Shown here piece by piece: positions 36,221-44,555 of a stretch of DNA of 64,000 bases. The notes beneath the pieces were generated by a model that did no database searches, was not told the origin of the DNA, and saw only the letters and a list, made by a program, of their open reading frames with translations. Made by a program: the position numbers and the translations under genes. The first letter of the stretch is position 1, and each line of letters opens with the position of its first letter. Origin of the DNA: an uncultured Lachnospiraceae bacterium (GTDB lineage Bacteria > Bacillota > Clostridia > Lachnospirales > Lachnospiraceae); the NCBI GenBank assembly GCA_947626435.1, contig CANQSB010000004.1, positions 88,359 to 152,358 on the forward strand, written 5' to 3'.

Positions 36221-37810
36221 ATGAAAATCAAAAAACTTATGGCTCTCGCATTGGCAGGCGCTATGACGACAACGGCGCTTACAGGATGCGGCGGCGGCAA
36301 TTCGGCGCCGGCAAATGATGCGTCAACAGACAATGCGGCAGCAGCTGACAACACAGCATCGACAGCTGAAAACAACACAGCATCGACAGCTGAAAACAAC
36401 ACAGGATCAACAGATCAGGCATCAGGAGATGCGGTAACTATCAATCTTACAAGAGCGTCATTCAATGTGGCTACTCCTGATTCGGAACAGGTTAAGAAGG
36501 TACAGGATGCTATCAACGAGTACATCAAGGACAAGATCAATGTCCAGATTGTTTTGACGGATATTGGTTCCGGCGAGTATGGCGACAAGGTAAATCTTTC
36601 ACTGGCAAACAACGAGATCAACCTTCTTTGGACGGCTTCTTGGCAGAGCGCGGTAGGAACTAACGATCTGTATGCCAACAATGCTGTGTACGATATTACA
36701 GATCTTCTTCCGGACACGCCGCTTTACAAATCGATGGACGAGGGGCAGTGGGAGGCTTCAAAGTATGACGGCAAGAACTACTTTGTTCCGGTATATAAGG
36801 ACAATGTGGAAGGCTACGACATCATGGCGCGCAAAGAGCTTGTTGACAAGTATGGATGGGATCTGTCAACAGTCAAGACTCTGGCTGACATCGAGCCCAT
36901 GCTTGCAGACTGCAAGGAGGAAGGACTTAAATACCCTTATCTGACGCAGAAGACGGCTATGTTCTACAGATGGTACATTGACAAGTTCGATTTCTTTACG
37001 GCTGACGCTACGGCTAACTGGGTTGCGGTTGACAGGGACAGCAATTCCGTAGTAGAGACGATACTTACAGACGAGTACAAAGAGTTCTGCACGCTTATGG
37101 CTAAATGGGCTGACGCGGGTTACATCTCAGAGGATGACGCTACCAAGACGACAACAGATACCACAACGCAGTCACAGGACTGGGGCTTCTCATGGTGGAC
37201 GGATATTCCGGTCAATGACGAGGCTAATTCCCGTTACAATCAGGATGTAGTTATGCAGCCCCTTACAGGCAGATATGCGCACTCCACATCCGCGCTTGGT
37301 TCATGCTATGCGATAACGGCTAACAGCACGCCCGAGCAGGCAAAGGCATGCATCGACTTCCTTGGGCTTCTGTATACAGATTCAAAGCTTGCCGATCTCT
37401 ATACATTTGGTATCGAAGGCGAGGACTTCAACTATGATGAGAACGGTCATGTAAAGCAGACGGATGCAGGCAAGTACAACCATTCTATGTGGGAGTCAGC
37501 TTCCGCTACTATCGTTACGCCTCTGTACAACGAGCCTGACAACAAGGCGGATCTGTACATTGACTTCAACGGAAGCGCAAATACTTCATGCGCAGCGGGC
37601 TTCCGCTTTGACAAAGAGCCTGTAGCCGCACAGTTCAGCGCATGCCAGTCAGTATTTGAGGAGTACGGATTCCCTCTTGAGAACGGCGGCATTCCTGAGT
37701 CGGATGTAGAGTCTGCTATAGAAGCATACTATGCGGCTCTTAATGAGGCAGGCTTCCAGGATGTTTACAACGAGTTCGTATCACAGTATGACGCATGGAA
37801 GGCACAGTAA
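36221..37810 (+). CDS. Sugar-binding lipoprotein of the first CUT1 transporter
   Basis: The extracellular solute-binding protein has 529 residues. The signal peptide ends in a lipobox (LTGC at about residues 20-23), followed by a Ser/Thr/Asn/Ala-rich linker with the repeated unit AENNTAST (about 30-65) that spaces the domain from the membrane across the wall. The mature domain starts around VTINLTRASFNVATPD. Its size fits the LplA-like binding proteins that pair with LplB/YtcP permeases, larger than MalE types. It is the third gene of the operon and is followed by a strong terminator. GGGAGGA lies about 8 bases before the start. The ligand is probably a cello-oligosaccharide, by location only. 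Confidence 0.88.
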   Translation: MKIKKLMALALAGAMTTTALTGCGGGNSAPANDASTDNAAAADNTASTAENNTASTAENNTGSTDQASGDAVTINLTRASFNVATPDSEQVKKVQDAINEYIKDKINVQIVLTDIGSGEYGDKVNLSLANNEINLLWTASWQSAVGTNDLYANNAVYDITDLLPDTPLYKSMDEGQWEASKYDGKNYFVPVYKDNVEGYDIMARKELVDKYGWDLSTVKTLADIEPMLADCKEEGLKYPYLTQKTAMFYRWYIDKFDFFTADATANWVAVDRDSNSVVETILTDEYKEFCTLMAKWADAGYISEDDATKTTTDTTTQSQDWGFSWWTDIPVNDEANSRYNQDVVMQPLTGRYAHSTSALGSCYAITANSTPEQAKACIDFLGLLYTDSKLADLYTFGIEGEDFNYDENGHVKQTDAGKYNHSMWESASATIVTPLYNEPDNKADLYIDFNGSANTSCAAGFRFDKEPVAAQFSACQSVFEEYGFPLENGGIPESDVESAIEAYYAALNEAGFQDVYNEFVSQYDAWKAQ

Positions 37811-37863
37811 ATATCAGCGTATGCTTATAATTAAATAATAACGGCTTTTATTTTATGATTTAT

Positions 37864-37915
37864 AAAAGACCGGAGTTTTGACGGACGAAGTCCCGAAAAA
37901 CTCCGGTCTTTTTTT
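37864..37915 (+). terminator. Intrinsic terminator
   Basis: AAAAGACCGGAGTTTT pairs with AAAACTCCGGTCTTTT (37864-37879 with 37896-37911), followed by more T residues. Confidence 0.9.
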
Positions 37916-37973
37916 GCCGTTGCTGAAAAACGCAAAAGAATAAATAAAAAAGCGAAAAAATGTAAAAAAACTA

Positions 37974-38002
37974 TTGCATATTATAAAAAAGTGTTGTATT
38001 AT
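37974..38002 (+). promoter_or_regulatory. Promoter of the LacI-type regulator gene
   Basis: TTGCAT (37974-37979), 17-base spacer, TATTAT (37997-38002). The -10 and downstream layout copies that of the transporter promoter at 34182. Confidence 0.75.
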
Positions 38003-38009
38003 GAATTTA

Positions 38010-38023
38010 CGCAAACGATTAAG
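38010..38023. promoter_or_regulatory. LacI-type operator, site 4
   Basis: CGCAAACGATTAAG begins 7 bases after the -10, as at site 3. This indicates that the regulator controls its own gene. Confidence 0.75.
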
Positions 38024-38187
38024 TAAACATAATAACACCTATGGACAAATTAACAACCAACAAAAAACAACCAATGAAGAATGATAAGCTGAAACAAATG
38101 AAATCAATAAAGATAAAGTTTAGGCAGTTAAGACAGATTAATCAATCGTCAAAAGTACAGAGACAAGCATAAAAGGGGATTGATTTT

Positions 38188-39198
38188 ATGGCTTCTATGA
38201 AAGATATCGCGGTAAAGTGCGGCGTATCGATAGCTACTGTCAGCAAGGCGTTGAATAACCGCGATGATATTGGTGAAGAGACAAAGGATGAAATCAGGCG
38301 TATAGCTAGGGAGCTTGGATATCATCCAAATTCGTCGGCAAGAGCTTTGAAAACAAACAAAAGCTATAATCTTGGCGTGCTGTACAAGGAAGCCTCGGGA
38401 AGCGGACTCACGCACGATTATTTTTCAAGAGTGCTTGAAAGCTTTAAAAATGAGGCGGAGCAGAGAGGATATGACATAACTTTCCTCAGCAATTCAAAAA
38501 AAAGAAAGGATAGGATGTCTTATTTAGAGCACAGCATTTACAGAGGAATGGACGGCGTTATGATTGCCATAGCTGATTACAAGGACGATGAGGTAATCGA
38601 GCTGCTGCAGAGCGAGTTGCCGGTGGTAGCCATTGATTATGTATACAACGGGCGCATTTCTATCGTGTCGAGCAATGTGAGCGGTATGGAGGAGCTGCTT
38701 GATTATATATACAGCCGCGGGCACAGGCGTATCGCTTATATGTATGGCGAGGAGTCGATGGTTACGACAAACAGGCTTTCCGCTTATTATCATTTCCTGC
38801 ACAGCAGAGGCATAGAGGTACCGGCCGAGTATGTGTGCGAAGGCAAATACAGGGATTCCTACACTGCGGGCGTCATCACGAACAGGCTTCTTGATTTAAA
38901 GCAGCCGCCTACCTGCATAATGTATGCCGATGATTTCGCGGCAATCGGCGGTATGAACGCGATAAAGGATAGGGGCTTAAAAATACCGAAAGACATTTCT
39001 GTTGCGGGATTTGACGGCATTACAATGGCGGGGCAGCTTGAGCCAAAGCTCACAACATACTGGCAGAATACAGTAGACATGGGGATTGAGGCGGCAAGAA
39101 AGCTGATAAGCCTTATAGAGACGCCGAAGGAAACGCCCATAGTCCAGTACACCATTCAGGGAAAGCTTATCGAAGGCAGTTCGGTAGGAAAAATTTAA
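38188..39198 (+). CDS. LacI/GalR-family transcriptional regulator of the cello-oligosaccharide locus
   Basis: The 336-residue repressor has an N-terminal helix-turn-helix and hinge (MKDIAVKCGVSIATVSKALN, then SSARALKTNKS), followed by a periplasmic-binding-protein-like effector domain (from about 60) with GVMIAIADY, VVAIDYVY and the late segment DISVAGFDGI. AAGGGG lies about 10 bases upstream of the ATG. It sits between two CUT1 transporter sets, and its own promoter carries the same AAACGATTAAG operator found at the phosphorylase/transporter region, so these are its likely targets. The inducer is probably a cello-oligosaccharide or a derived sugar. The leader of about 175 bases is AT-rich with no clear structure. 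Confidence 0.92.
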   Translation: MASMKDIAVKCGVSIATVSKALNNRDDIGEETKDEIRRIARELGYHPNSSARALKTNKSYNLGVLYKEASGSGLTHDYFSRVLESFKNEAEQRGYDITFLSNSKKRKDRMSYLEHSIYRGMDGVMIAIADYKDDEVIELLQSELPVVAIDYVYNGRISIVSSNVSGMEELLDYIYSRGHRRIAYMYGEESMVTTNRLSAYYHFLHSRGIEVPAEYVCEGKYRDSYTAGVITNRLLDLKQPPTCIMYADDFAAIGGMNAIKDRGLKIPKDISVAGFDGITMAGQLEPKLTTYWQNTVDMGIEAARKLISLIETPKETPIVQYTIQGKLIEGSSVGKI

Positions 39199-39211
39199 AA
39201 GCATCAGCGAT

Positions 39212-39239
39212 ATTAATTCCGCACATCATGCGGATTAAT
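39212..39239 (+). terminator. Hairpin between the regulator and binding-protein genes
   Basis: ATTAATTCCGCA and TGCGGATTAAT form a stem with one bulge. No T tract follows, so it may stabilise or only weakly terminate mRNA, allowing read-through to 39285. Confidence 0.5.
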
Positions 39240-39284
39240 ATAAAGCAACAATCAATTTCTATAATTAAATGGGAGGATTAAGAA

Positions 39285-40784
39285 ATGAAGAAAAAACTCA
39301 TTAGCGTATTGTTATCAACAACGATGATAGCGACAATTCTCGGCGGCTGCGGCGGTGGCTCAAATAACGACAGCAGCAACGCACCCGCTGACAACACAAG
39401 CACAAACACAGAGTCAAACGCACCTGCGGCGGACAGCAATGCGTCAACAGGCGACAATGCTTCGACAGGCGATAATGCTGCGACAGGCGGCAGCGCGGCG
39501 GCAGTAGCAGATGACGGCGCGGTATTAAACATTTACTGCTGGAATGAAGAATTTAAGTCGCGTATTACAGACCATTATCCTGATTATACGGAAGTTGACG
39601 CTACGACAGGTACAATAGGTGATGTTACTGTAAAGTGGAACATTACTCCTAACGATGACAACGCATATCAGAACAACCTTGACGCTACACTCCTGAAGCA
39701 GGCTGACGCGGCTGCAGATGACAAGATTGATATTTTCCTTGTAGAAGCTGACTACGCGTTAAAGTATGTTGATACAGACTATACAATGCCTGTAGCGGAC
39801 CTTGGCATCACAGACGCAGACCTTTCAAAGCAGTATCAGTACACAAAGGATATCGTTACTGATTCAAACGGCGTATTAAAGGGCCTTTCATGGCAGGCTT
39901 GCCCGGGTGTTTTGTTCTACAGCCGCGAGGTTGCGAAGGAAGTATTCGGTACGGACGATCCCGCTGAGATTCAGAATTATGTAAAGGATTGGGATACATT
40001 CAATGACACAGCCGCTACACTCAAGGATGCAGGCTACTCAATCGTTTCATCAGTAAACGACACATACCGCACATACTCAAATAATGTGACATCTAAGTGG
40101 GTAGTAGACGGCAAGATTAACATTGACGACAACATCATGAAGTGGGTAGATGACTCTAAGGAGCTTGTTGACGCAGGCGCTACAGGCACACATGACCTTT
40201 GGAGTGACGACTGGAGCAAAGGCTTCTATCCTGAAGGAAAGGTATTTGCTTACTTTGGACCCGCTTGGCTTGTAAACTTCTCAATGGCAGCGGATACGGC
40301 AGGCAGCATCGGTAACGCAGGCGGCTGGGCAGCGACAGAAGGTCCTCAGGGCTTCTTCTGGGGCGGCACATGGGTATGCGCGGCAACAGGCACAGACAAC
40401 GCAAGCATCGTAAAGGACATTATGCTCAAGATGACGACAGATGACGCTATCATGACAGACATCGTTGTTAAGGATGATGATTTCGTAAACAACAAGCCGG
40501 TTATGGAAGCGCTTGCAAGCGGTGAGACAAAGATAATGAGAGAAGGCGAGACAGAGGAGCATGAGTACACAAGCCAGATTCTTGGCGGTCAGAATCCTCT
40601 CGCTATGTACTGCGCAGGTGTTGACGGACTTGATTTAAGCAACCTTTCAGCATATGACCAGGGCTGCAACGAGGAGTTCCAGCATGCAATGAAGAACTAC
40701 TTCGAGGGCAACGCGACAAAGGAGGAAGCTCTCGACCTGTTCTATAAGTCAGTTGTTGAGAAGTATCCTGAATTAACATACTAA
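39285..40784 (+). CDS. Sugar-binding lipoprotein of the second CUT1 transporter
   Basis: An extracellular binding protein of 499 residues. The signal peptide MKKKLISVLLSTTMIATILG ends at a lipobox Cys (GGC), followed by an Asn/Ser/Ala/Thr-rich linker to about residue 75 with repeats of TGDNA. The mature domain starts VLNIYCWNEEFKSRI, typical of the family 1 (MalE-like) binding proteins, with a Trp/Tyr-rich binding cleft including GPAWLVNF and GFFWGGTWV. GGGAGGA lies about 8 bases before the start. It lies behind the LacI gene and ahead of two permeases, from which a hairpin separates it. The ligand is probably a beta-glucoside oligosaccharide. Confidence 0.9.
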   Translation: MKKKLISVLLSTTMIATILGGCGGGSNNDSSNAPADNTSTNTESNAPAADSNASTGDNASTGDNAATGGSAAAVADDGAVLNIYCWNEEFKSRITDHYPDYTEVDATTGTIGDVTVKWNITPNDDNAYQNNLDATLLKQADAAADDKIDIFLVEADYALKYVDTDYTMPVADLGITDADLSKQYQYTKDIVTDSNGVLKGLSWQACPGVLFYSREVAKEVFGTDDPAEIQNYVKDWDTFNDTAATLKDAGYSIVSSVNDTYRTYSNNVTSKWVVDGKINIDDNIMKWVDDSKELVDAGATGTHDLWSDDWSKGFYPEGKVFAYFGPAWLVNFSMAADTAGSIGNAGGWAATEGPQGFFWGGTWVCAATGTDNASIVKDIMLKMTTDDAIMTDIVVKDDDFVNNKPVMEALASGETKIMREGETEEHEYTSQILGGQNPLAMYCAGVDGLDLSNLSAYDQGCNEEFQHAMKNYFEGNATKEEALDLFYKSVVEKYPELTY

Positions 40785-40821
40785 TTTGACATATCAGCTT
40801 TAGGCATAGGTAATTAAGCAC

Positions 40822-40870
40822 ACAGCTCATGCCTGTCGGACAATACAGTAAGACAGGTTTGGGCTGTTTT
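40822..40870 (+). terminator. Attenuating hairpin between binding protein and permease genes
   Basis: ACAGC (40822-40826) with GCTGT (40863-40867) encloses CCTGTC/GACAGG and is followed by TTTT. Such hairpins let the binding protein be made in excess over the permeases. Confidence 0.65.
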
Positions 40871-40889
40871 AGCAGAAAGGGTGCGGTTT

Positions 40890-41798
40890 ATGAAAAAATC
40901 AAAAGCGGTGAGATATAACAAATGGGGTTATATATTCTTATTGCCATTCATAATTGTCTATGTGGTGTTCCAATTTATCCCAATGGTTACCACCATATAC
41001 AACAGCTTCTTTGAAAACTATATGTCAGGCCTTACGCAGATAGGACCGAAGTTTGTAGGCTTGGGAAATTATCAAAAGCTCTTTTCGGACGGAGATATCT
41101 GGATATATGCCAAGAACACGATGGTTTTGTGGATTATGTGCTTTATTCCCCAGATAATCCTTTCACTTCTGCTTGGCGCGTGGTTCTCTGACACGCTTTT
41201 AAAGCTTAAAGGCCAGAGATTTTTTAAGACAGTAATATATATGCCAAACCTGATAATGGCGTCGGCATTTTCAATGTTATTCTTTACACTGTTTTCGGAC
41301 GGCGGACCTATAAACTCAATGCTGATGCAGATAGGCTTCATCTCGGAGCCGTACAAATTCCTGTCAAACACAGGAAGCGCACGAGGGCTTATCGCATTTA
41401 TGAACTGCCTTATGTGGTTCGGAAACACTACGATTCTTTTGATGGCGGGCATGATGGGTATCGACACCTCGCTCTTTGAAGCGGCGGAGGTTGACGGCGC
41501 GACATCTACGCAGGTATTCTTCAAGATTACCCTGCCATTGCTTCGCCCGATTTTGGTATATGTAATGATTACTTCATTAATCGGCGGCCTGCAGCTCTTC
41601 GACGTACCGCAGATTTTAACAAACGGTACAGGCGACCCGATGCGTTCTACAATGACGCTGATTATGTTCTTAAATAAGCATCTGTTCAGTAAGAATTACG
41701 GTATGGCAGGTGCGGTATCAGTTCTGTTGTTTATCATAACCGCAGTCCTTAGCCTTATAGTATTTAAGGTTACAGGCAATGACAAGAGAAAGGGGTGA
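40890..41798 (+). CDS. Sugar ABC transporter permease, MalF type (CUT1)
   Basis: An inner-membrane permease of 302 residues with six predicted helices. The N-terminus KWGYIFLLPFIIVYVVFQFIP and the EAA loop FEAAEVDGATSTQVFFKITLPLLRPI are typical of MalF-like subunits. I chose ATG 40890 over GTG 40881, because AGAAAGGG lies about 9 bases before the ATG. It is followed without a gap by the MalG-type partner; the pair works with the binding lipoprotein at 39285. No ATPase gene is present in the locus. Confidence 0.9.
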   Translation: MKKSKAVRYNKWGYIFLLPFIIVYVVFQFIPMVTTIYNSFFENYMSGLTQIGPKFVGLGNYQKLFSDGDIWIYAKNTMVLWIMCFIPQIILSLLLGAWFSDTLLKLKGQRFFKTVIYMPNLIMASAFSMLFFTLFSDGGPINSMLMQIGFISEPYKFLSNTGSARGLIAFMNCLMWFGNTTILLMAGMMGIDTSLFEAAEVDGATSTQVFFKITLPLLRPILVYVMITSLIGGLQLFDVPQILTNGTGDPMRSTMTLIMFLNKHLFSKNYGMAGAVSVLLFIITAVLSLIVFKVTGNDKRKG

Positions 41799-41803
41799 GC
41801 GGT

Positions 41804-42664
41804 ATGGCAAAAAATAATGAGGTAAGCAAAGGGCTTGGCATAAAGACAAGACGCATAATAGCATATGTCGTACTCTGCATAATCACATTTTTCTGTCTGT
41901 TTTGGTTTTACATACTGTTTATAAACGCGACACGCTCAAACGGTGAGCTCCAGTCAGGCTTCACGCTTCTTCCAAGCAAGAACCTGTGGAAGAACTGGCT
42001 GAACCTGTATCATGGCACGCTTCCTATATTGAACGGACTCGTAAACAGCTTTATAATATCGGCATTAAGCGCAGTGCTGTGCGTATACTTCTCAACAATG
42101 ACAGCATACGCAATCCACGCCTATGACTTCAAGCTGAAAAAATTCATCTATCCGTTCATACTTATGATAATGATGATACCCACACAAGTCACAGCGCTAG
42201 GTTTCGTGCGCTTGGTATCAAACATGAAACTGGAGGATTCATTCATACCCCTTATAGTACCGTCAGTAGCAGCTCCAGTTACCTTCTTTTACATGAAGCA
42301 GTACATGGAAAGCTCCCTCCCCCTGTCACTGATAGAGGCGGCGCGTATAGATGGCTCCGGCGAGTTCCATACCTTCAATATAATAGTGCTTCCACTGATG
42401 CGCCCCGCCATCGCAGTACAGGCAATATTCACCTTTGTAAGCAGTTGGAACAATTACTTCACCCCCGCGCTCATCCTGCACGAGGACAAAAAGAAAACCC
42501 TGCCAATCCTTATAGCGCAACTGCGTTCAGCAGACTGGCTAAAATTTGATATGGGTCAAGTATATGTCATGATAGCATTCTCAATTTTCCCCGTCATACT
42601 CGTATACCTGATTCTGTCAAAGCACATAGTCCAAGGCGTAGCGCTAGGCAGCGTGAAGGGCTGA
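41804..42664 (+). CDS. Sugar ABC transporter permease, MalG type (CUT1)
   Basis: The second permease of the second importer has 286 residues and six helices. The EAA loop reads IEAARIDGSGEFHTFNIIVLPLMRPAIAV and the C-terminus HIVQGVALGSVKG is conserved. AAGGGGTG overlaps the stop of the upstream gene and serves ATG 41804. An in-frame GTG at 41795 would overlap the previous gene by 4 bases and is an alternative start. Codon choice late in the gene becomes richer in C and A than in neighbouring genes, without a clear cause. Confidence 0.9.
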   Translation: MAKNNEVSKGLGIKTRRIIAYVVLCIITFFCLFWFYILFINATRSNGELQSGFTLLPSKNLWKNWLNLYHGTLPILNGLVNSFIISALSAVLCVYFSTMTAYAIHAYDFKLKKFIYPFILMIMMIPTQVTALGFVRLVSNMKLEDSFIPLIVPSVAAPVTFFYMKQYMESSLPLSLIEAARIDGSGEFHTFNIIVLPLMRPAIAVQAIFTFVSSWNNYFTPALILHEDKKKTLPILIAQLRSADWLKFDMGQVYVMIAFSIFPVILVYLILSKHIVQGVALGSVKG

Positions 42665-42713
42665 TTCAAAAAACATTTCGATACAGTACAAATAGAGAAT
42701 AGTATTTGTCTTC

Positions 42714-42746
42714 AAAAAAGGGCTGTCACACGACAGTCCTTTTTTC
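42714..42746 (+). terminator. Intrinsic terminator
   Basis: AAAAAAGGGCTGTC pairs with GACAGTCCTTTTTT around a 4-base loop, closing the second transporter operon. Confidence 0.9.
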
Positions 42747-42795
42747 CACATTATAGGCAATCCACAAGCAATCTCAAGTTTTATTGGAAAACCAA

Positions 42796-42961
42796 GCCCG
42801 AGAGAGGTCATACACCCCATGAAGAACCTTGGGAAGCGTCGGTACTTAGCGAAATAAGCCGTAAAAGCGTAGCTCCTTTTACGGCGCCATTGAGCTTAGT
42901 ACCGCTACGCTTCCCACAGAGCGCAAGCGTGTCTGAATGGGGTGTATGACCTCTCTCGGGC
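42796..42961. repeat. 166-bp nested palindromic element
   Basis: Perfect 25-bp outer arms (42796-42820 and 42937-42961) enclose GGGAAGCGT/ACGCTTCCC (42831-42839/42907-42915), GGTACT/AGTACC (42841-42846/42898-42903) and GCCGTAAAAG/CTTTTACGGC (42858-42867/42876-42885). The whole can fold into one long hairpin. It holds no gene. It looks like a MITE or other mobile palindromic repeat; a structured RNA is the alternative. Confidence 0.8.
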
Positions 42962-42965
42962 GCCG

Positions 42966-42995
42966 CCCGCCATCCCCCCGCCCACCCCCCATCCC
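42966..42995 (-). other. G-quadruplex-forming motif
   Basis: On the minus strand there are five G-tracts of 3-6 G separated by loops of 1-5 bases, well within the usual quadruplex pattern. It directly follows the right arm of the nested palindrome. Confidence 0.6.
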
Positions 42996-43030
42996 AAATT
43001 TTTAATCCTTTATTCCCGTAAATTTTATAT

Positions 43031-43059
43031 TTGATTAATTTACCTAATCCACATAATAT
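43031..43059 (+). promoter_or_regulatory. Sigma-A promoter of the 127-residue gene
   Basis: TTGATT (43031-43036), 17-base spacer, TAATAT (43054-43059), about 78 bases before the start. Confidence 0.6.
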
Positions 43060-43136
43060 GTTACTATAACTAAATAAGACATAAACACTACCTTTTCTAT
43101 CATCAAAAAACCACACAAAAAAAGAAGGCGGAAAAA

Positions 43137-43520
43137 TTGTCAGGCATATTATACGACGCCAGACTCGTCAAAGCATTTGAAAAATTAAAAACACTTGGCA
43201 GAACAGCAGGCATGACCGACGAATGGTGCGAAAAACTCTGGGAAGAAATAGTATTTTCACAAGATTTGCTTGAAGAACTCATATTTTACCTAGACCACCA
43301 CTATCTGACCGACAAAGTCAACTGTGAAGGCTATAGCCTTACAGACCTGTATGTGTGGCAAATGGACCGCTATAACCTCATCGGCGACTGGGGCAAAAAC
43401 ACATCAGCCTGCAATAAAGACAGAATGGTTCTAAACGCGTTTATGGATATGGCACAAATGAGAAAAAATCCCGCCGAGTACATAAAACGCCTGACATCAG
43501 GCAGAGGAATGGATAGATAA
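43137..43520 (+). CDS. Conserved-looking soluble protein of unknown function
   Basis: I do not recognise this 127-residue protein. It is mostly helical, has no signal peptide or membrane segment, and is rich in aromatic and acidic residues (DEWCEKLWEEI, ELIFYLDHHYLTDK, LYVWQMDRYNLIGDWGKNTSACNKDRMVLNAFMDM). The start is a TTG with AAGGCGG 6 bases upstream; the next in-frame ATG would remove 24 residues. A good promoter lies upstream, and the following gene starts about 20 bases after the stop, so the two are probably one operon. Confidence 0.7.
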   Translation: MSGILYDARLVKAFEKLKTLGRTAGMTDEWCEKLWEEIVFSQDLLEELIFYLDHHYLTDKVNCEGYSLTDLYVWQMDRYNLIGDWGKNTSACNKDRMVLNAFMDMAQMRKNPAEYIKRLTSGRGMDR

Positions 43521-43541
43521 GATTGATAATTGGAGGAAAAC

Positions 43542-44045
43542 ATGAGCAGCGAGGAATTTATAACAGGACTGCAGGAGGCGCTTGCAGGCAGAGTGCCCGA
43601 AGTAATAATCAGTGATAACGTAAACTATTACAGAAGGTATATCGACGAGCAGGTAAGAGCAGGCAAGCGTGAGGAGGACGTGCTTGATATGCTTGGCGAC
43701 CCAAGACTGCTTGCAAAGACCATTGAAGGCAGCAGCCAGTTCGCCGATAGACAGGAGCAGAATATATTTTCCAATATGGGCAGCTCAGGCAGCTACTCAT
43801 CAAACCCCTATTCATCAGGCAGCTACTCGTCAGGCGAATATTCAGGCAGCGTATATCCGGACGACAATTCAGACGACAGTCATAGTAAGCTCAAAGGCTG
43901 GATTGTGGCAGGCATTGTCATAATTATATTAATAGCAGTACTAATGATAGTGTTCAGAGTGTTTGTCTTCTTCCTGCCGCTGCTGATTGCCATAGCCCTG
44001 ATAAGCGGTGCGGTAAAGTTCATACAAAAATGGCTTAGGCTATAA
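43542..44045 (+). CDS. DUF1700/HAAS-like membrane protein
   Basis: A protein of 167 residues with three parts. The first 65 residues are a small helical domain, SSEEFITGLQEALAGRVPEVI with NYYRRYIDEQVRAGKREEDVLDMLGDPRLLAKTI, matching the DUF1700/HAAS pattern found in membrane proteins that partner PadR-type regulators. A Ser/Gly/Tyr-rich linker with repeated SGSYSS/SSNPYSS units follows (about 78-108). Two membrane helices end the protein (about 115-160). GGAGGA lies 6 bases before the ATG. No PadR gene is near. The function is unknown; a role in envelope signalling is conceivable. Confidence 0.75.
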   Translation: MSSEEFITGLQEALAGRVPEVIISDNVNYYRRYIDEQVRAGKREEDVLDMLGDPRLLAKTIEGSSQFADRQEQNIFSNMGSSGSYSSNPYSSGSYSSGEYSGSVYPDDNSDDSHSKLKGWIVAGIVIIILIAVLMIVFRVFVFFLPLLIAIALISGAVKFIQKWLRL

Positions 44046-44069
44046 AACCAAAAATAAAATATAAAAATA

Positions 44070-44098
44070 GAAAAGCAGTCGTCAAGCGGCTGCTTTTC
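44070..44098. terminator. Intrinsic terminator
   Basis: GAAAAGCAG and CTGCTTTTC pair around an 11-base loop. Confidence 0.8.
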
Positions 44099-44103
44099 AT
44101 TAA

Positions 44104-44188
44104 GGGGAGTATAAATAATTAATATATAAGGGTTGTAAAGAGGATTGAAGGAGTATCTCTTTACTTTCTATATTATAGCAAATTCCCC
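44104..44188. repeat. Nested inverted repeat, possible small RNA or mobile palindrome
   Basis: The outer GGGGA/TCCCC arms (44104-44108/44184-44188) enclose TAATATA/TATATTA (44120-44126/44169-44175) and GTAAAGAGGAT/ATCTCTTTAC (44135-44145/44155-44164). No gene lies in 44099-44386; the rest of this gap is AT-rich, with a CGTAACA/TGTTACG hairpin at 44315-44336. Confidence 0.5.
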
Positions 44189-44386
44189 ATAAAAGGTCAA
44201 TAAATAAAAATTAACAAAGTAAAATCAAGAGAATTGGGCATAGTTCCTAATGAAATTATAACTATGCAAATAAATTTCATGTATAAAAATGCGTAATTGT
44301 GCAAATCCTATTGTCGTAACATATAAAAGTGTTACGGATAAATAAAATAGGGAGAATCATCCCAGTATTATCGGAGGTATTTTAAG

Positions 44387-44542
44387 ATGTCTGGAACAAA
44401 CAACAATTACGAACAAAATCAGAACAAGTCAAACAGCAAAAACAGCTATGACAACAACACGCAGAATTCAAAGAACTCTCAGCAGAATTCAAACAGCCAG
44501 AACTCAAACAACCAGAATCAGAGCCAGAACTGCAGCAAGTAA
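44387..44542 (+). CDS. 51-residue Asn/Gln/Ser-rich peptide
   Basis: This short gene has a TCGGAGG site about 9 bases before the ATG and a strong terminator 13 bases after the stop, so it is very probably real. The product is almost entirely Asn, Gln, Ser and Lys (SGTNNNYEQNQNKSNSKNSY, then repeats of QNSN), with a single Cys near the end (NCSK). There is no signal peptide. The composition recalls gamma-type small acid-soluble spore proteins (SspE), which are Gln/Asn-rich, but the characteristic repeats of that family are not evident. A spore protein, a low-complexity or amyloid-like peptide, or a secreted peptide are options. Confidence 0.7.
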   Translation: MSGTNNNYEQNQNKSNSKNSYDNNTQNSKNSQQNSNSQNSNNQNQSQNCSK

Positions 44543-44555
44543 TCGGATTCTCCCT

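Noticed and set aside
42796..42961. Nested palindrome considered as a riboswitch or attenuator
   Set aside because: It lies far behind one gene and more than 170 bases before the next, upstream of that gene's promoter, so it is not in a leader.
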